A DNA stretch of 48,887 nucleotides from an uncultured Christensenellaceae bacterium (GCA_944381345.1 CALWKU010000049.1:1-48887); one strand, 5' to 3'; numbered from the stretch's first letter, positions 16,633 through 25,800 are shown. Made by a program: numbers and translations. Notes: generated by a model from the sequence alone, not told the origin.

Positions 16633-17915
16633 AATTGAGGTTGTTCAACGCCAAGATATGGGACGGCGAAAAATTGTTCGACGGAGAACTGCGCACCGAA
16701 GCAGACAAAATATCGCGCGTCAGCCCCGTTTCCACGCTCGATTGGCAGGACTGGGACCGAGAGATAGACTGCGGCGGCAACCTGATCATGCCGTCGTTCA
16801 AGAACGGACACACTCATTCGCCGATGGCGTTTCTGCGCTCGCACGCAGAGGATCTGCCTTTGCAGGAATGGCTGAGCGAAAAGGTTTTTCCGTCAGAGGC
16901 GCTGCTGACCGACGAGGATTGCTACGACTTGACCAAGTTGGCTTGCGCGGAATATTTTTCGGGCGGGACGACATACGTCTGCGAGATGTACGGGCATACC
17001 CGTGCGGTCGCAAAGGCGCTCGCCGACAGCGGCGTCGCGGCGACGGTGACGGAGGGCATACTCGACTTCGACGGCTCGCCCGAATCCATAGAGGCAAAGA
17101 TCGACGACAGCGTCAAGTATTATAAGAATTTTCCTGCCCGTGTGCGTTACGGCATCTCTATCCATGCGCAGTACACCTGCGGAGAGGGGACGTTGAGCGC
17201 GGTCAAGCGGGCGGTGGACAAGTATAAAATGCCGCTGTTCGCGCACGTTTCGGAGACAAAGCGCGAGGTGATATCCTGCGTCGAACAGACGGGCGAAACG
17301 CCGCTTGCGTACCTTGCCGCAAAGGGATTGTTCGACTGCGGCGGGGCGGCGTTTCACTGCGTACACGTCACTTCGGAGGAGATGGATACGATGGCGCGGA
17401 AGGGCATTGCAGCCGTCACCTGTCCGTGCAGCAATCTCAAACTTGCCAGCGGGATCGCTCCGCTTGCCGAGATGAAAAAGAGAGGAGTCAATGTCGGCAT
17501 AGGGACGGATGGCGCGGCAAGCAACAATGCTCTCGATATGTTCCGCGAGACCTATCTTGCGGCGGCGCTGCAAAAGTATGCGACCGGCGACGCGGCGGCG
17601 ATGAACGCGGAGTTTGTCCTCAAAGCGGCGACGCGCGCGAGCATATACGGCGTTGACGATATGGACGTGCTCGTTCCGGGCGCGGCGGCGGACTTTGTGA
17701 TGATAGATCTCGGCGCGCCGAATATGCAGCCCGGCAACGACATCCTCGCCGACGTAGTCTATGCGGCGGGCAAGCACAACGTGTTGATGACCGTCGCGGG
17801 AGGCAGGATAGTGTTTGAAAGCGGCAGAGCGGACGTGGGAGAGGACTACGACGCGCTCAAAGAGAGATGCCGCGCTATAGCGAAGAGGATCGCGGATGCA
17901 AGAGCAAGAACGTAA
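16629..17915 (+). CDS. mtaD: Amidohydrolase, probable 5'-methylthioadenosine/S-adenosylhomocysteine deaminase
   Basis: 428-residue metal-dependent hydrolase of the TrzN/MtaD group. Metal ligands are visible as NGHTHSPM (His61, His63), FAHVSE (His206), VHVTSEE (His246) and GTDGAASNN (Asp294), in the usual order. Members deaminate the adenine of methylthioadenosine, S-adenosylhomocysteine or adenosine. Position straight after a purine nucleoside phosphorylase supports an adenine-nucleoside substrate, with the inosine-type product cleaved by the neighbour. It overlaps PNP by four bases and the next small gene by 20. Confidence 0.85.
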   Translation: MKLRLFNAKIWDGEKLFDGELRTEADKISRVSPVSTLDWQDWDREIDCGGNLIMPSFKNGHTHSPMAFLRSHAEDLPLQEWLSEKVFPSEALLTDEDCYDLTKLACAEYFSGGTTYVCEMYGHTRAVAKALADSGVAATVTEGILDFDGSPESIEAKIDDSVKYYKNFPARVRYGISIHAQYTCGEGTLSAVKRAVDKYKMPLFAHVSETKREVISCVEQTGETPLAYLAAKGLFDCGGAAFHCVHVTSEEMDTMARKGIAAVTCPCSNLKLASGIAPLAEMKKRGVNVGIGTDGAASNNALDMFRETYLAAALQKYATGDAAAMNAEFVLKAATRASIYGVDDMDVLVPGAAADFVMIDLGAPNMQPGNDILADVVYAAGKHNVLMTVAGGRIVFESGRADVGEDYDALKERCRAIAKRIADARART

Positions 17916-18360
17916 AAAGAAGAGGCGGATGCGCACGCTGATCACGATCGCGCTCACCGTTGCGGCGATCGGCGTCGTTATAGGAATAATGTTCGCGGTC
18001 GACAGCTGCGAGCAAAAGATCTATCTCGACATGGGGCAGACCTACGAGGCGGGAGATCGAAGCCTCACGCCCACGGACATGAAGGTGTTCCGCGGTTCGG
18101 AGACGCTGTACGTATTCTTGACGCTCGAAGGCGGCGGCGTTTCGATCGACGAGTTGGCGTTGGACGGCGAGGCGGTCTCGGACGATACCGCGGCGGCGGA
18201 ACGCTACGGTTTTACCCTCTTTCGGGGCGAGGAATTGAACGGCACGGGCGTCGTGATGTTCGCGGTCAAAGAGAGCGGAAAAGAGAGCGAACTGACCTAC
18301 CGCAAGGCGGTGTTCAGAGTTGGGAGATTGACGCCGCAGGGCGGTGTTCAGAGTTGGTAG
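17896..18360 (+). CDS. Small membrane-anchored protein with altered C-terminus, function unknown
   Basis: 154 residues: a basic N-terminus (KKKRRMR), one hydrophobic segment near residues 13-33 ending in VDSC, and an extracytoplasmic domain with a beta-rich pattern (LTPTDMKVF, ETLYVFLTLEG, TGVVMFAVKES). It resembles the many DUF4352-like accessory domains, but I cannot assign it. Start at 17896 lies within the amidohydrolase gene, 6 nt after an AGAGGA-like site; the ATG at 17929 is an alternative. The last residues come from a 34-bp tandem duplication, which shifts frame and brings in the TAG stop. Confidence 0.6.
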   Translation: MQEQERKKKRRMRTLITIALTVAAIGVVIGIMFAVDSCEQKIYLDMGQTYEAGDRSLTPTDMKVFRGSETLYVFLTLEGGGVSIDELALDGEAVSDDTAAAERYGFTLFRGEELNGTGVVMFAVKESGKESELTYRKAVFRVGRLTPQGGVQSW

Positions 18361-18378
18361 ATATACGCCGCAAGGCGA
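18300..18378 (+). repeat. 34-bp tandem duplication at the end of the small membrane gene
   Basis: Unit 1 (18300-18333) and unit 2 (18334-18367) differ at only four positions, and the first 11 bases of a third unit follow (18368-18378). Because 34 is not a multiple of three, the second unit is read in another frame and ends the protein. Confidence 0.85.
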
Positions 18379-18444
18379 TCGTAACGCACACGGGTGCGGA
18401 AAAATAAAGAATATGCGGCAACGCATCGACATATAGGAGACGCA

Positions 18445-20019
18445 ATGATCCAAGTTACAGACCTTACGCTTCAATTCGGCGGAAGAAAATTGTTTGAGGA
18501 GGTCAACCTCAAATTCACCGAGGGCAATTGCTACGGCATCATCGGCGCGAACGGCGCCGGGAAATCCACCTTTCTCAAAGTGCTTTCGGGCGAGATAGAA
18601 CCGACGCGCGGGCACGTGTCCGTCGGCAAGGGGCAGCGTATAAGCGTGCTTCACCAAAATCAAAACGACTTTGACGACTGCACGGTGATGCGTACCGTGC
18701 TGCTCGGGCACAAGCGGCTCATGGACATATGGGACGAAAAGGACGCGCTTTATGCAAAGCCCGACTTTTCGGACGAGGACGGCGTGCGCGCCGGCGAACT
18801 TGAAAACGAGTTCGCCGAACTCGGCGGATGGGAGGCGGAGAGTGAAGCGGCGTCGCTGCTCAACGAGCTCAAATTCGGCGAGGAATATCACGACAAGCCG
18901 ATGAAGGAGCTGGACGCCAAGCAAAAGGTCAAGATCTTGCTGGCTCAGGCGCTATTCGGCAACCCCGACATCCTCATCCTCGACGAGCCGACCAACAATC
19001 TCGACGCAAAGAGCGTGATTTGGCTCGAAAAGTTTTTGCTCGACTTCAAGAACACGCTTATCATCGTCTCGCACAACAGGCACTTCCTCAACAAGGTGTG
19101 TACGCACATATGCGACGTCGATTACGGCAAGATAAATATGTATGTCGGCAACTACGACTTTTGGTACGAGACGAACCAATTGCTGCAAAAGCAGGCGCGC
19201 GAAGCCAACAAAAAGGCGGAGGCGAGGGCAAAGGAACTGCAGGACTTCATCGCTCGCTTTGCTGCCAACGCGTCCAAGTCGCGCCAGGCGACCTCGCGCA
19301 AAAAGGAGCTGGAAAAGCTCACTCTCGAGGACATCAAACCGTCGATGCGCAAGTATCCGTATATCAATTTCGAGTTTGCGCAAGAACTCGGCAAAGAGGT
19401 GCTGACAGTCGAAGGCTTGACAAAGAACGGCTTTTTCAAGGACGTGAGTTTCACCGTGCAAAAGGGTGAAAAGATCGCGTTTATCGGCGACAGATCGGTC
19501 GAGGTGTCCATGCTGTTCGATATACTCGCCGGCGTCGAAAAGCCCGATTCGGGCAAGGTCGTATGGGGCAAGACGGTGACCACCGGCTATTTGCCGCAGA
19601 ACTTCGATCCATTCTTCGACGGCTGCAAGCTCAATCTCGTGCAGTGGATAGACAGGTGGTCAAAAGAACACGACGAGACCTATCTGCGCAGTTGGCTTGG
19701 CAGAATGCTGTTCTCGGGCGACGAGGTAAAAAAGAGCGCGAGCGTACTCAGCGGAGGCGAAAAGGTGCGCTGCATGATGGCGCGCGCCATGCTGACCGCC
19801 GGCAATGTGCTGATCATGGACGAGCCGACCAACCACCTCGACCTCGAGGCGATCACCGCGCTGAATAAGGGATTGATCAATTATAAGGGGTGTCTGCTGT
19901 TCTCGTCCCACGACCAGGAGCTGATGCAGACCACCGCAAACCGCATCATAGAGATCAACGGTACAAAGACTTTCGACAAGCTCACCACATACGAGGATTA
20001 CCTCGAAATGAGCGATTGA
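18445..20019 (+). CDS. ABC-F family ATPase, YbiT-like
   Basis: 524-residue ABC-F protein with two ATPase domains and no membrane part; such proteins act on the ribosome as translation factors or antibiotic-protection factors. Domain 1 has a full Walker A (GANGAGKST near residue 34) and LILDEPTNNLD; its signature loop is replaced by ELDAKQKVKI, as in Escherichia coli YbiT. The linker contains the YbiT-type stretch FAANASKSRQATSRKKELEK. Domain 2 keeps LSGGEK and LIMDEPTNHLD, but its Walker A reads IGDRSVEVSM near residue 346 and lacks the Gly-Lys-Ser/Thr. I chose the ATG at 18445 after ATAGGAGA. It is 84 bases after the previous gene and 9 before the Lrp gene. Confidence 0.92.
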   Translation: MIQVTDLTLQFGGRKLFEEVNLKFTEGNCYGIIGANGAGKSTFLKVLSGEIEPTRGHVSVGKGQRISVLHQNQNDFDDCTVMRTVLLGHKRLMDIWDEKDALYAKPDFSDEDGVRAGELENEFAELGGWEAESEAASLLNELKFGEEYHDKPMKELDAKQKVKILLAQALFGNPDILILDEPTNNLDAKSVIWLEKFLLDFKNTLIIVSHNRHFLNKVCTHICDVDYGKINMYVGNYDFWYETNQLLQKQAREANKKAEARAKELQDFIARFAANASKSRQATSRKKELEKLTLEDIKPSMRKYPYINFEFAQELGKEVLTVEGLTKNGFFKDVSFTVQKGEKIAFIGDRSVEVSMLFDILAGVEKPDSGKVVWGKTVTTGYLPQNFDPFFDGCKLNLVQWIDRWSKEHDETYLRSWLGRMLFSGDEVKKSASVLSGGEKVRCMMARAMLTAGNVLIMDEPTNHLDLEAITALNKGLINYKGCLLFSSHDQELMQTTANRIIEINGTKTFDKLTTYEDYLEMSD

Positions 20020-20028
20020 GGAGGAAAT

Positions 20029-20514
20029 ATGGATAAGCAAAACGAAACCATTCTCAAGATTCTGAAACAGGACAGCCGCTTTACCGCGGCGCAGATCGCC
20101 GCCGCGAGCGGTTTGACCGAGGCGGAGGTGCAGGGGCGCATCGCCGCAATGGAGAACGAGGGCGTCATCTCGGGCTACACCGTGCTGACCGACATCGAAA
20201 AGGCGGACGAGGACGCGGTCGTCGCGCTGATCGAGGTCAAGGTTACGCCGATGATGAGCGCGGGCTTTGACTCTATTGCGCGCAGCATCTGCCGCTATGA
20301 GGAGGTCAAGGATCTTTATCTGATGAGCGGAAGTTACGATCTCGCGCTGATCGTCGAGGGACGCAATCTGCGCGAAGTGTCGCGGTTTGTGTCCGAGAAG
20401 CTGTCCGTACTCAAAGACGTCACGTCGACGTCGACACACTTTATCCACAAAAAATATAAGAACGAGGGCGTCGTCCTTTGCCGCGAGGAAGAGAAGAGAG
20501 AAGAACTCATATGA
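20029..20514 (+). CDS. Lrp/AsnC-family transcriptional regulator
   Basis: 161 residues: an N-terminal winged helix-turn-helix (LKILKQDSRFTAAQIA, then a recognition helix around LTEAEVQGRI and the wing GVISGYT) and a C-terminal RAM effector domain (VVALIEVKV, then MSGSYDLALIVEG). Such proteins sense amino acids and form ring-shaped multimers. AGGAGG precedes the ATG. It overlaps the aminotransferase gene by four bases (ATGA), so it probably controls amino-acid metabolism together with, or through, that neighbour. Confidence 0.92.
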   Translation: MDKQNETILKILKQDSRFTAAQIAAASGLTEAEVQGRIAAMENEGVISGYTVLTDIEKADEDAVVALIEVKVTPMMSAGFDSIARSICRYEEVKDLYLMSGSYDLALIVEGRNLREVSRFVSEKLSVLKDVTSTSTHFIHKKYKNEGVVLCREEEKREELI

Positions 20515-21701
20515 ACTACGACAAGTATTTCACCGACACGGTCAAAAACATCAAGCCGTCGGGGATAAGAAAATTTTTCGACGCGGCGTCGATATACAAG
20601 GACGTCGTGTCGCTTGGCGTCGGAGAACCGGACTTTGACACGCCGTGGACGGCGCGCGAGGCGGCGATCCGCAGCATCCGCAGCGGGTTCACCCACTATA
20701 CCGCCAACAGCGGACTTATCAAACTGCGCGAAGAGATCGCGCGGTATATGTCCGTACGCTTCGGACTGGATTATGACCCGAAGGACGAGATCTTCGTCAC
20801 GGTCGGCGCAAGCGAACCGATATATCTGATGCTGCGCACGTTCGTCGGCGAGGGCGACGAAGTCGTCGTCCCCGATCCGTCGTATGTCTCGTATGCGCCG
20901 AGCGTCGAGCTTTGCGGCGGCAAGGCGGTCAGCGCCAAGTGCAGAGTGGAGGATTCGTTCGCGCTCACACCCGAAGCGCTCGAAGCGGCGATCACTTCAA
21001 GGACTAAGGTGCTCATACTGCCGTATCCCAACAACCCTACCGGCGCGATCATGACCGAACAGCAGCTCAAAGCGATCGCCGAAGTCGTCAAAAAACACGA
21101 CCTGTTCGTGCTGTCGGACGAGATCTATGCCGAACTGACCTACGGCGGCAAACACGTCAGCATCGCGTCGATCGACGGTATGCGCGAACGTACTGTCGTC
21201 ATCAACGGATTCAGCAAGGCGTTTGCAATGACGGGCTGGAGATTGGGCTTTGTCTGCGCGCCCGAAGAGGCGGAAAAGCAAATGCTCAAGATCCACCAGT
21301 ACATCATCATGTGCGCCCCGACAAGCGCTCAATACGCCGGGCTGCAAATGTTGCGCTCCGCGTTTGAGGACGATTTTTCGGCGGTCGAGGAGATGCGCGA
21401 CGAGTACAACGTGCGCCGCCGCTTCCTTGTCGACCGCCTCAACAGGATGGGATTGACTTGCTTTGAACCGAAAGGCGCGTTTTATGTGTTCCCGTGCGTG
21501 CGCTCGACGGGTATGGACGGCGAGCGGTTCGCCGAGAAACTGATCGAGAGCAAAAAGGTAGCCGTCGTACCCGGCGGAGCGTTCGGAGAGAGCGGTAAAG
21601 ACTTCGTCCGCATCAGCTACGCGTACTCGCTGTCCGATCTCAAAAAAGCAATGGACAGGATCGAGCAATTTGTGGAAGAATTAAGGGCGAGCAAACAATA
21701 A
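20511..21701 (+). CDS. Class I/II pyridoxal-phosphate aminotransferase
   Basis: 396-residue fold-type I aminotransferase of the aspartate/aromatic group. Visible: SLGVGEPDFDTP, HYTANSGLIKLREEIA, YPNNPTGAIM with the cofactor-binding Asn, LSDEIYAEL, the Schiff-base lysine in NGFSKAFAMTGWRLGF, and FVRISYA near the end with the carboxylate-binding Arg. Likely substrates are aspartate, aromatic or N-acetyl-diaminopimelate-type amino acids; the motifs do not decide. It starts inside the stop of the Lrp gene, a pairing seen often in Clostridia. Confidence 0.92.
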   Translation: MNYDKYFTDTVKNIKPSGIRKFFDAASIYKDVVSLGVGEPDFDTPWTAREAAIRSIRSGFTHYTANSGLIKLREEIARYMSVRFGLDYDPKDEIFVTVGASEPIYLMLRTFVGEGDEVVVPDPSYVSYAPSVELCGGKAVSAKCRVEDSFALTPEALEAAITSRTKVLILPYPNNPTGAIMTEQQLKAIAEVVKKHDLFVLSDEIYAELTYGGKHVSIASIDGMRERTVVINGFSKAFAMTGWRLGFVCAPEEAEKQMLKIHQYIIMCAPTSAQYAGLQMLRSAFEDDFSAVEEMRDEYNVRRRFLVDRLNRMGLTCFEPKGAFYVFPCVRSTGMDGERFAEKLIESKKVAVVPGGAFGESGKDFVRISYAYSLSDLKKAMDRIEQFVEELRASKQ

Positions 21702-21750
21702 TGCTACGAAAAAGCCTATTTTTGTTAAAAATACGGTTTTTATGGCGTGA

Positions 21751-21808
21751 AAAATTTTTTGAAAAATTTTGAAAAACAGTTGACAGATCGCAGGTTGCGT
21801 GGTATAAT
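21751..21808 (+). promoter_or_regulatory. Consensus promoter with UP-element-like A/T tracts
   Basis: TTGACA at 21780-21785 and TATAAT at 21803-21808 with exactly 17 bp between are a full consensus. Just upstream (21751-21776) lie phased runs of A and T like an UP element. This is the strongest promoter in the window, yet no plus-strand gene follows it. Confidence 0.85.
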
Positions 21809-21814
21809 GCGACT

Positions 21815-21905
21815 GTAATCAAACAGAGCTCATAATTTTCCCCCTTATCATATTAAGGAAGGGAGGTGCGAGGTAAATAGCCTTGTACCTCCCTTTCTTG
21901 TTCTT
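21815..21905 (+). ncRNA. Candidate small RNA of about 90 nt ending at an intrinsic terminator
   Basis: Transcription from the consensus promoter would begin near 21815. The RNA can form a small hairpin (CCTTA 21843-21847 with TAAGG 21854-21858) and ends in a long stem AAGGGAGGT (21859-21867) with ACCTCCCTT (21887-21895) followed by a T-rich tail. The C-run at 21839-21846 could instead pair with the 5' arm of the terminator, an attenuator-like arrangement. Only a 5-codon GTG frame lies in it, and the next gene is convergent, so the RNA itself is the likely product. I do not recognise a known family. Confidence 0.6.
21859..21905 (+). terminator. Terminator of the candidate small RNA
   Basis: A 9-bp perfect stem (AAGGGAGGT/ACCTCCCTT) carries an inner AGG/CCT stem and is followed by TTTCTTGTTCTT. 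The same hairpin has an A-rich 5' flank, so it may also act weakly on minus-strand transcripts from the SGNH gene. Confidence 0.75.
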
Positions 21906-21972
21906 GCCCACATACGCGTACCGCGGTCATTTTTGGAACTTTGTACAAAGACAGGCAGGCACGGGGGAAACG

Positions 21973-21999
21973 GCTTGCCCTCATCCCAGTTGCGGGGTC
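21973..21999 (+). repeat. Dispersed 27-bp repeat, copy at the SGNH gene end
   Basis: Matches the repeat at 48687-48713 at 23 of 27 positions in the same orientation, and the copy at 48493-48519 as its reverse complement. It contains the TGA stop of the SGNH gene at the same place as in recD2. Confidence 0.65.
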
Positions 22000-22718
22000 A
22001 AGAAATCGGCGATGATCTTGTATGCCGTTGCGTTGACGTGCAGTCCGTCCGGGGTATAGCGGGCGTCGAGCAAGCCGTCTTTATCTTTCAGCAGCGAGTG
22101 GATGTCGATAAAGGTTGCGCCGAGGCTTTCGCAGATTTCGGGCAGCGCGGCGTTGACCGCAAGCACATCTTCGTTTTTGCGATCGGAGACAAAATTCATA
22201 TATTGAGGGAAGGTGTAGGGATTGAGAGGATAGAGGGATTGAACGATGATTTTCGCGGAGGTTTCTTCGGCGAGGATGGACAAAAGTTGCGATATGTTTT
22301 CAGTTATTTGTTCGGGAGTGCCGCCGTGGTGAAGGTCGTTGGCGCCGCCCAAAAACACGACGACGGACGGTTCGAGAGCTACGACGTTGGAGCGGACGCG
22401 ATCGAGCATGCCGTTCGTGGTGTCGCCCGCGATGCCGCGGTTGATCGCGTCAAGTCCGGGATAGAATTCGTCAAGGTCGCAGAATTCGGTCAGCGAGTCG
22501 CCGAAGAACACGACGCCGCCGTGCGGATCGTCGCTTGCGGCGTAGGCGTCAGCCTTTGATTGTTTTGAACCGATGAGTTTGAACATATTGTCGCCGTAAG
22601 CCTGCCAAAATACGAGAAATACGGAAAGCGCTACGCAGACGAGAGCGAACGAGACCGAAAGCAGCGCGAGGCGCAGCTTCTCGCCGAAAAATTCGTCTTT
22701 TGCGGAGCGACGTTTCAT
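21981..22718 (-). CDS. SGNH/GDSL-family hydrolase with N-terminal membrane anchor
   Basis: 245 residues. One hydrophobic segment near residues 17-38 follows a charged N-terminus, so the catalytic domain should face outside the membrane. SGNH blocks: VVFFGDSLTEF (nucleophile Ser), the Gly of INRGIAGDT, the Asn of FLGGANDL, and the DGLHVNATAY Asp/His pair. Known members deacylate lipids, sugars or cell-wall polymers; the substrate here is unknown. The ATG at 22718 is 6 nt after a TATAAT box, so the mRNA should be leaderless, and no ribosome binding site is visible. The stop codon lies in a dispersed 27-bp repeat also found at the end of recD2. Confidence 0.88.
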   Translation of the reverse strand: MKRRSAKDEFFGEKLRLALLSVSFALVCVALSVFLVFWQAYGDNMFKLIGSKQSKADAYAASDDPHGGVVFFGDSLTEFCDLDEFYPGLDAINRGIAGDTTNGMLDRVRSNVVALEPSVVVFLGGANDLHHGGTPEQITENISQLLSILAEETSAKIIVQSLYPLNPYTFPQYMNFVSDRKNEDVLAVNAALPEICESLGATFIDIHSLLKDKDGLLDARYTPDGLHVNATAYKIIADFLTPQLG

Positions 22719-22724
22719 ACCGAT

Positions 22725-22753
22725 ATTATAAGCGTTTTGGCGGAGCAAGTCAA
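22725..22753 (-). promoter_or_regulatory. Sigma-A promoter giving a leaderless mRNA for the SGNH hydrolase
   Basis: On the minus strand TTGACT (22753-22748), 17-bp spacer, TATAAT (22730-22725), then 6 nt and the ATG. The predicted transcription start is the A of the start codon. Confidence 0.8.
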
Positions 22754-22824
22754 CAAAGGAAGGGAAACGAACCGTGCGGGGAAAATTCGTTTCAAAAAGG
22801 TTGTCGAAATTATGGTTATAAATA

Positions 22825-22854
22825 TTTACAAACACGTGCGCGATATGATATAAT
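22825..22854 (+). promoter_or_regulatory. Promoter of the 1391-residue protein and sugar kinase
   Basis: TTTACA (22825-22830), 18-bp spacer, TATAAT (22849-22854). Predicted start near 22861, leaving a 25-nt leader that carries the GGAGAAGG ribosome binding site at 22871-22878. Confidence 0.75.
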
Positions 22855-22885
22855 GGTCGCAGAATGTATTGGAGAAGGTTTATCT

Positions 22886-25800
22886 ATGAGCAAGAAAACC
22901 GATAAAAACAACCTCAAAACAAAATTTGATCCCGAGCGCGTCTCCAAGGCGGGCCCCGACAACGATCTTCTTCTCGACTACGAGTCCGAGCGCATCGTGG
23001 CAGGGAAAGGCGGCATGGAAAAAACCGTCGGTTACAATCTGCCGCCAAAGAAAAGCGACATCCGCTACGGCAAAAAGGTAGATCCCGAGCGCAGGGTACA
23101 CAGATACCACGGTCCCGGCGTGGGACTCTTGGTGTGTGTGATGCTGTTTCTTGTCGTGTTGGCGTGCGCGGCGTGCGGCGGAACGGTGTGGGCGTGGAAC
23201 AATTATGCCTATCCCTACGTCAATCTGTCGCTGCCCGAGGCGATCTCGCTGGCGTCGGAGATGTACGAGGCAGACCCGTCGAAGATCGTCACCAACCCCT
23301 ACGAGCCCAAGGCGGATCTGGACAGCTTTTATGCGTCGTTCAAAGAGGGGATGTATCTTGCCGACGATTGCAATATAACCATCAGAGACATCGTCAACGC
23401 CGTACTCCCCGAAGAGAGCGAGGGCGAACAGACCGGCGACGACGTAAATGCCGAAAATCCGGATACGGGCAGCGAACAGCTCAACGCGCTGCTCGAGATG
23501 TTGAAGTTCGATTTCGACAGTCTTGACAAAAAGCAAAACGCCGCGCTCGAAAATGAAGTTCTCGAGATAAGCGACAAAGAACTCGCCGCGGTGCTCAACG
23601 AGGCGATGCAGATCGCGTTCGATATGGAGCAGATCAACGAGGTCACCGGTCAATTGGGAGAAGAGATCAAGAACGTCGTCAAGGTGGAACAGGTGGTCAT
23701 CGAGGACGTCGAGAGCGTGACAAAGCAGGAAAACACCCGCGTACTCGTCACCGTTTCCGTCAACATAGGCGACAACATCACAGCCATCGCAAACAATGCT
23801 TACAACAACATATTGCGTCCGTCGCTTGAAGAAGATAACCCCGATCTTGTCAAGACGTTGGACGACGTCGTTGACAAGGCGATCCCTGTTCTTCAAAAGA
23901 TATTGCCCAAGGTACTCTATTTGACCGTCGCCGTATATCCCAACGACAGCGGCAAAGAGGCGCTTATCACCTACAACAACGTCGTCGACAACAACAAACA
24001 GGAATTGATAGACAAGGTCTTTGCAGGCGAATTGCTGCAGATCGCGGGCGTAGACGTCAATCTCAACGGCGTCATTGATTACGAAGAGGAACAGGGACAG
24101 CCCATTCCGCAGATCGTGAGCAGTATCGTCGCAGGGACGATCGAGTCGATGAGCGAGACGATCACGCTCAACTTTACCAACACCGAGGACAATGAAGGCG
24201 TGTTCCGAACCAAACCCATCGAGTTCATGCTGTCCATTCTCGGCGCTGACAACATCAGCCAGGCGCAGTTCCTCGCGATCATGCGCGACATCCAAGTGCC
24301 GTACGACCGCATGACGGCGAAATACGACGAAAACACGGCTTACAGCGAGCTGACGCTTGCCCAAAACCTGCAATACTTCATTGACGGCGATAACAATGAC
24401 GTCTCGTTCACAAGCAAGTATTACTTCAACAACGAGCGCGAGGACGGTAGTTCTTTCATCAATACGGACAACATCTTTACCAGTATAGACAGCATGATGA
24501 CCGAAGAGATGATCGACCGCATCATGATCAAATCTTCCGAGGAATGGAAGCAGAACGGTGGATACAACGCAGATGCGCACAAGCCCATGGCGTTGTACAA
24601 CGCGCTGCCGGGACTTATCAACGGCTATCTCAGCTCTGAAACCGAGGGAGGCATCGCGGGCATGCCCGCAAAGGTGCTCGCAGCGGGCTATGAGAACGGT
24701 TCGCTCGTGCTGACGATCAAGGCAGAGCTGCTTGCGCTGGTCGAAGAGTCGCTCGGAGGAGAGGAAGAAGGCGAGTCCGACCCGATGGCGGATATCGTCG
24801 GGCAATTGATCCCCGAGGCGATCTATCTCAACGTGATCTATCCGCTCGACGGTTCGGGCGCAACGACGATCACGATCAACGACGTCGATGAGGAGTATGG
24901 CGACGGACAATCGGCGGAGGACTTTGAGACCATTTTCAATTTGCTCGCGCTGTTCGGAGTCAATCTTGAGATGGAAACGGAAAGCGGAGTGATCGTCATC
25001 GACAATTATGACGAGATCTGCGAGATGGTCGGCGACACGATCGCTTCGGCGTTCGACGAGATCGCCAATCGGCTCGGCGGCGAACTGATTTTCATCGAGG
25101 ATGGCGTCCTGTTCCCCAACATCTTCCAGGTCATCTCCGCCAATCAGATCTTCGGCTATACCTCGGATGAAATCGAGGCGGGCATTTCTCAGGAAGAGTT
25201 TGACAAAGAATATGCTCCCAGCGACGAGGACATATACAACATCCTCGCCGCGATGTACGGCTACGGCACTCCCGATAAAACGGTCGAGGACAGCGTCGAC
25301 AATTTGAGAGAGCAGCTGTCCGACAAATACTATGTGACGTTTGAAAAGAGTGAGTCGGGCGAAGGTCAGACAGAAGCGTCCGTGCTGCTCGGTCAGATCG
25401 AAGGGCTCAAGGACAACTTCGAGAACTCGGTCAGAATGAAGGAGCAGGAAGTGAATAATGTCGTCTTGTCGGGCATGGTCGACGATGAGAGGTCTACCGA
25501 CGAGCTCAAGCCGCAGCTCAATTCCGACGACATCGCGACGCTGGTCGAGGCGTCGGGAGAGTTGAGTATGGCGTCCGTATCCACGATCAAAGACGTTGAG
25601 GTCAGACAGAGCCGCATTTACATCAACGAAAATGGCAATGCGTGCGTGGAACTCATCCTCACCGCGATGACGATCGACTTCTCCAACGCGGGGGGAGACG
25701 CCGCGAAATTTGAAAATCTCTTCCCCGACACGCTGTCCATCATCGTCACGATCGAGCAAAAGCCCGAGAGCGACACCTCCGAGGGGAGATTCAACGTCAC

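Noticed and set aside
21859-21900. Tiny GTG frame after AAGGGAGG as a leader peptide
   Set aside because: The ribosome binding site would touch the start codon, the frame has five codons counting the stop, and no plus-strand gene follows for it to regulate.
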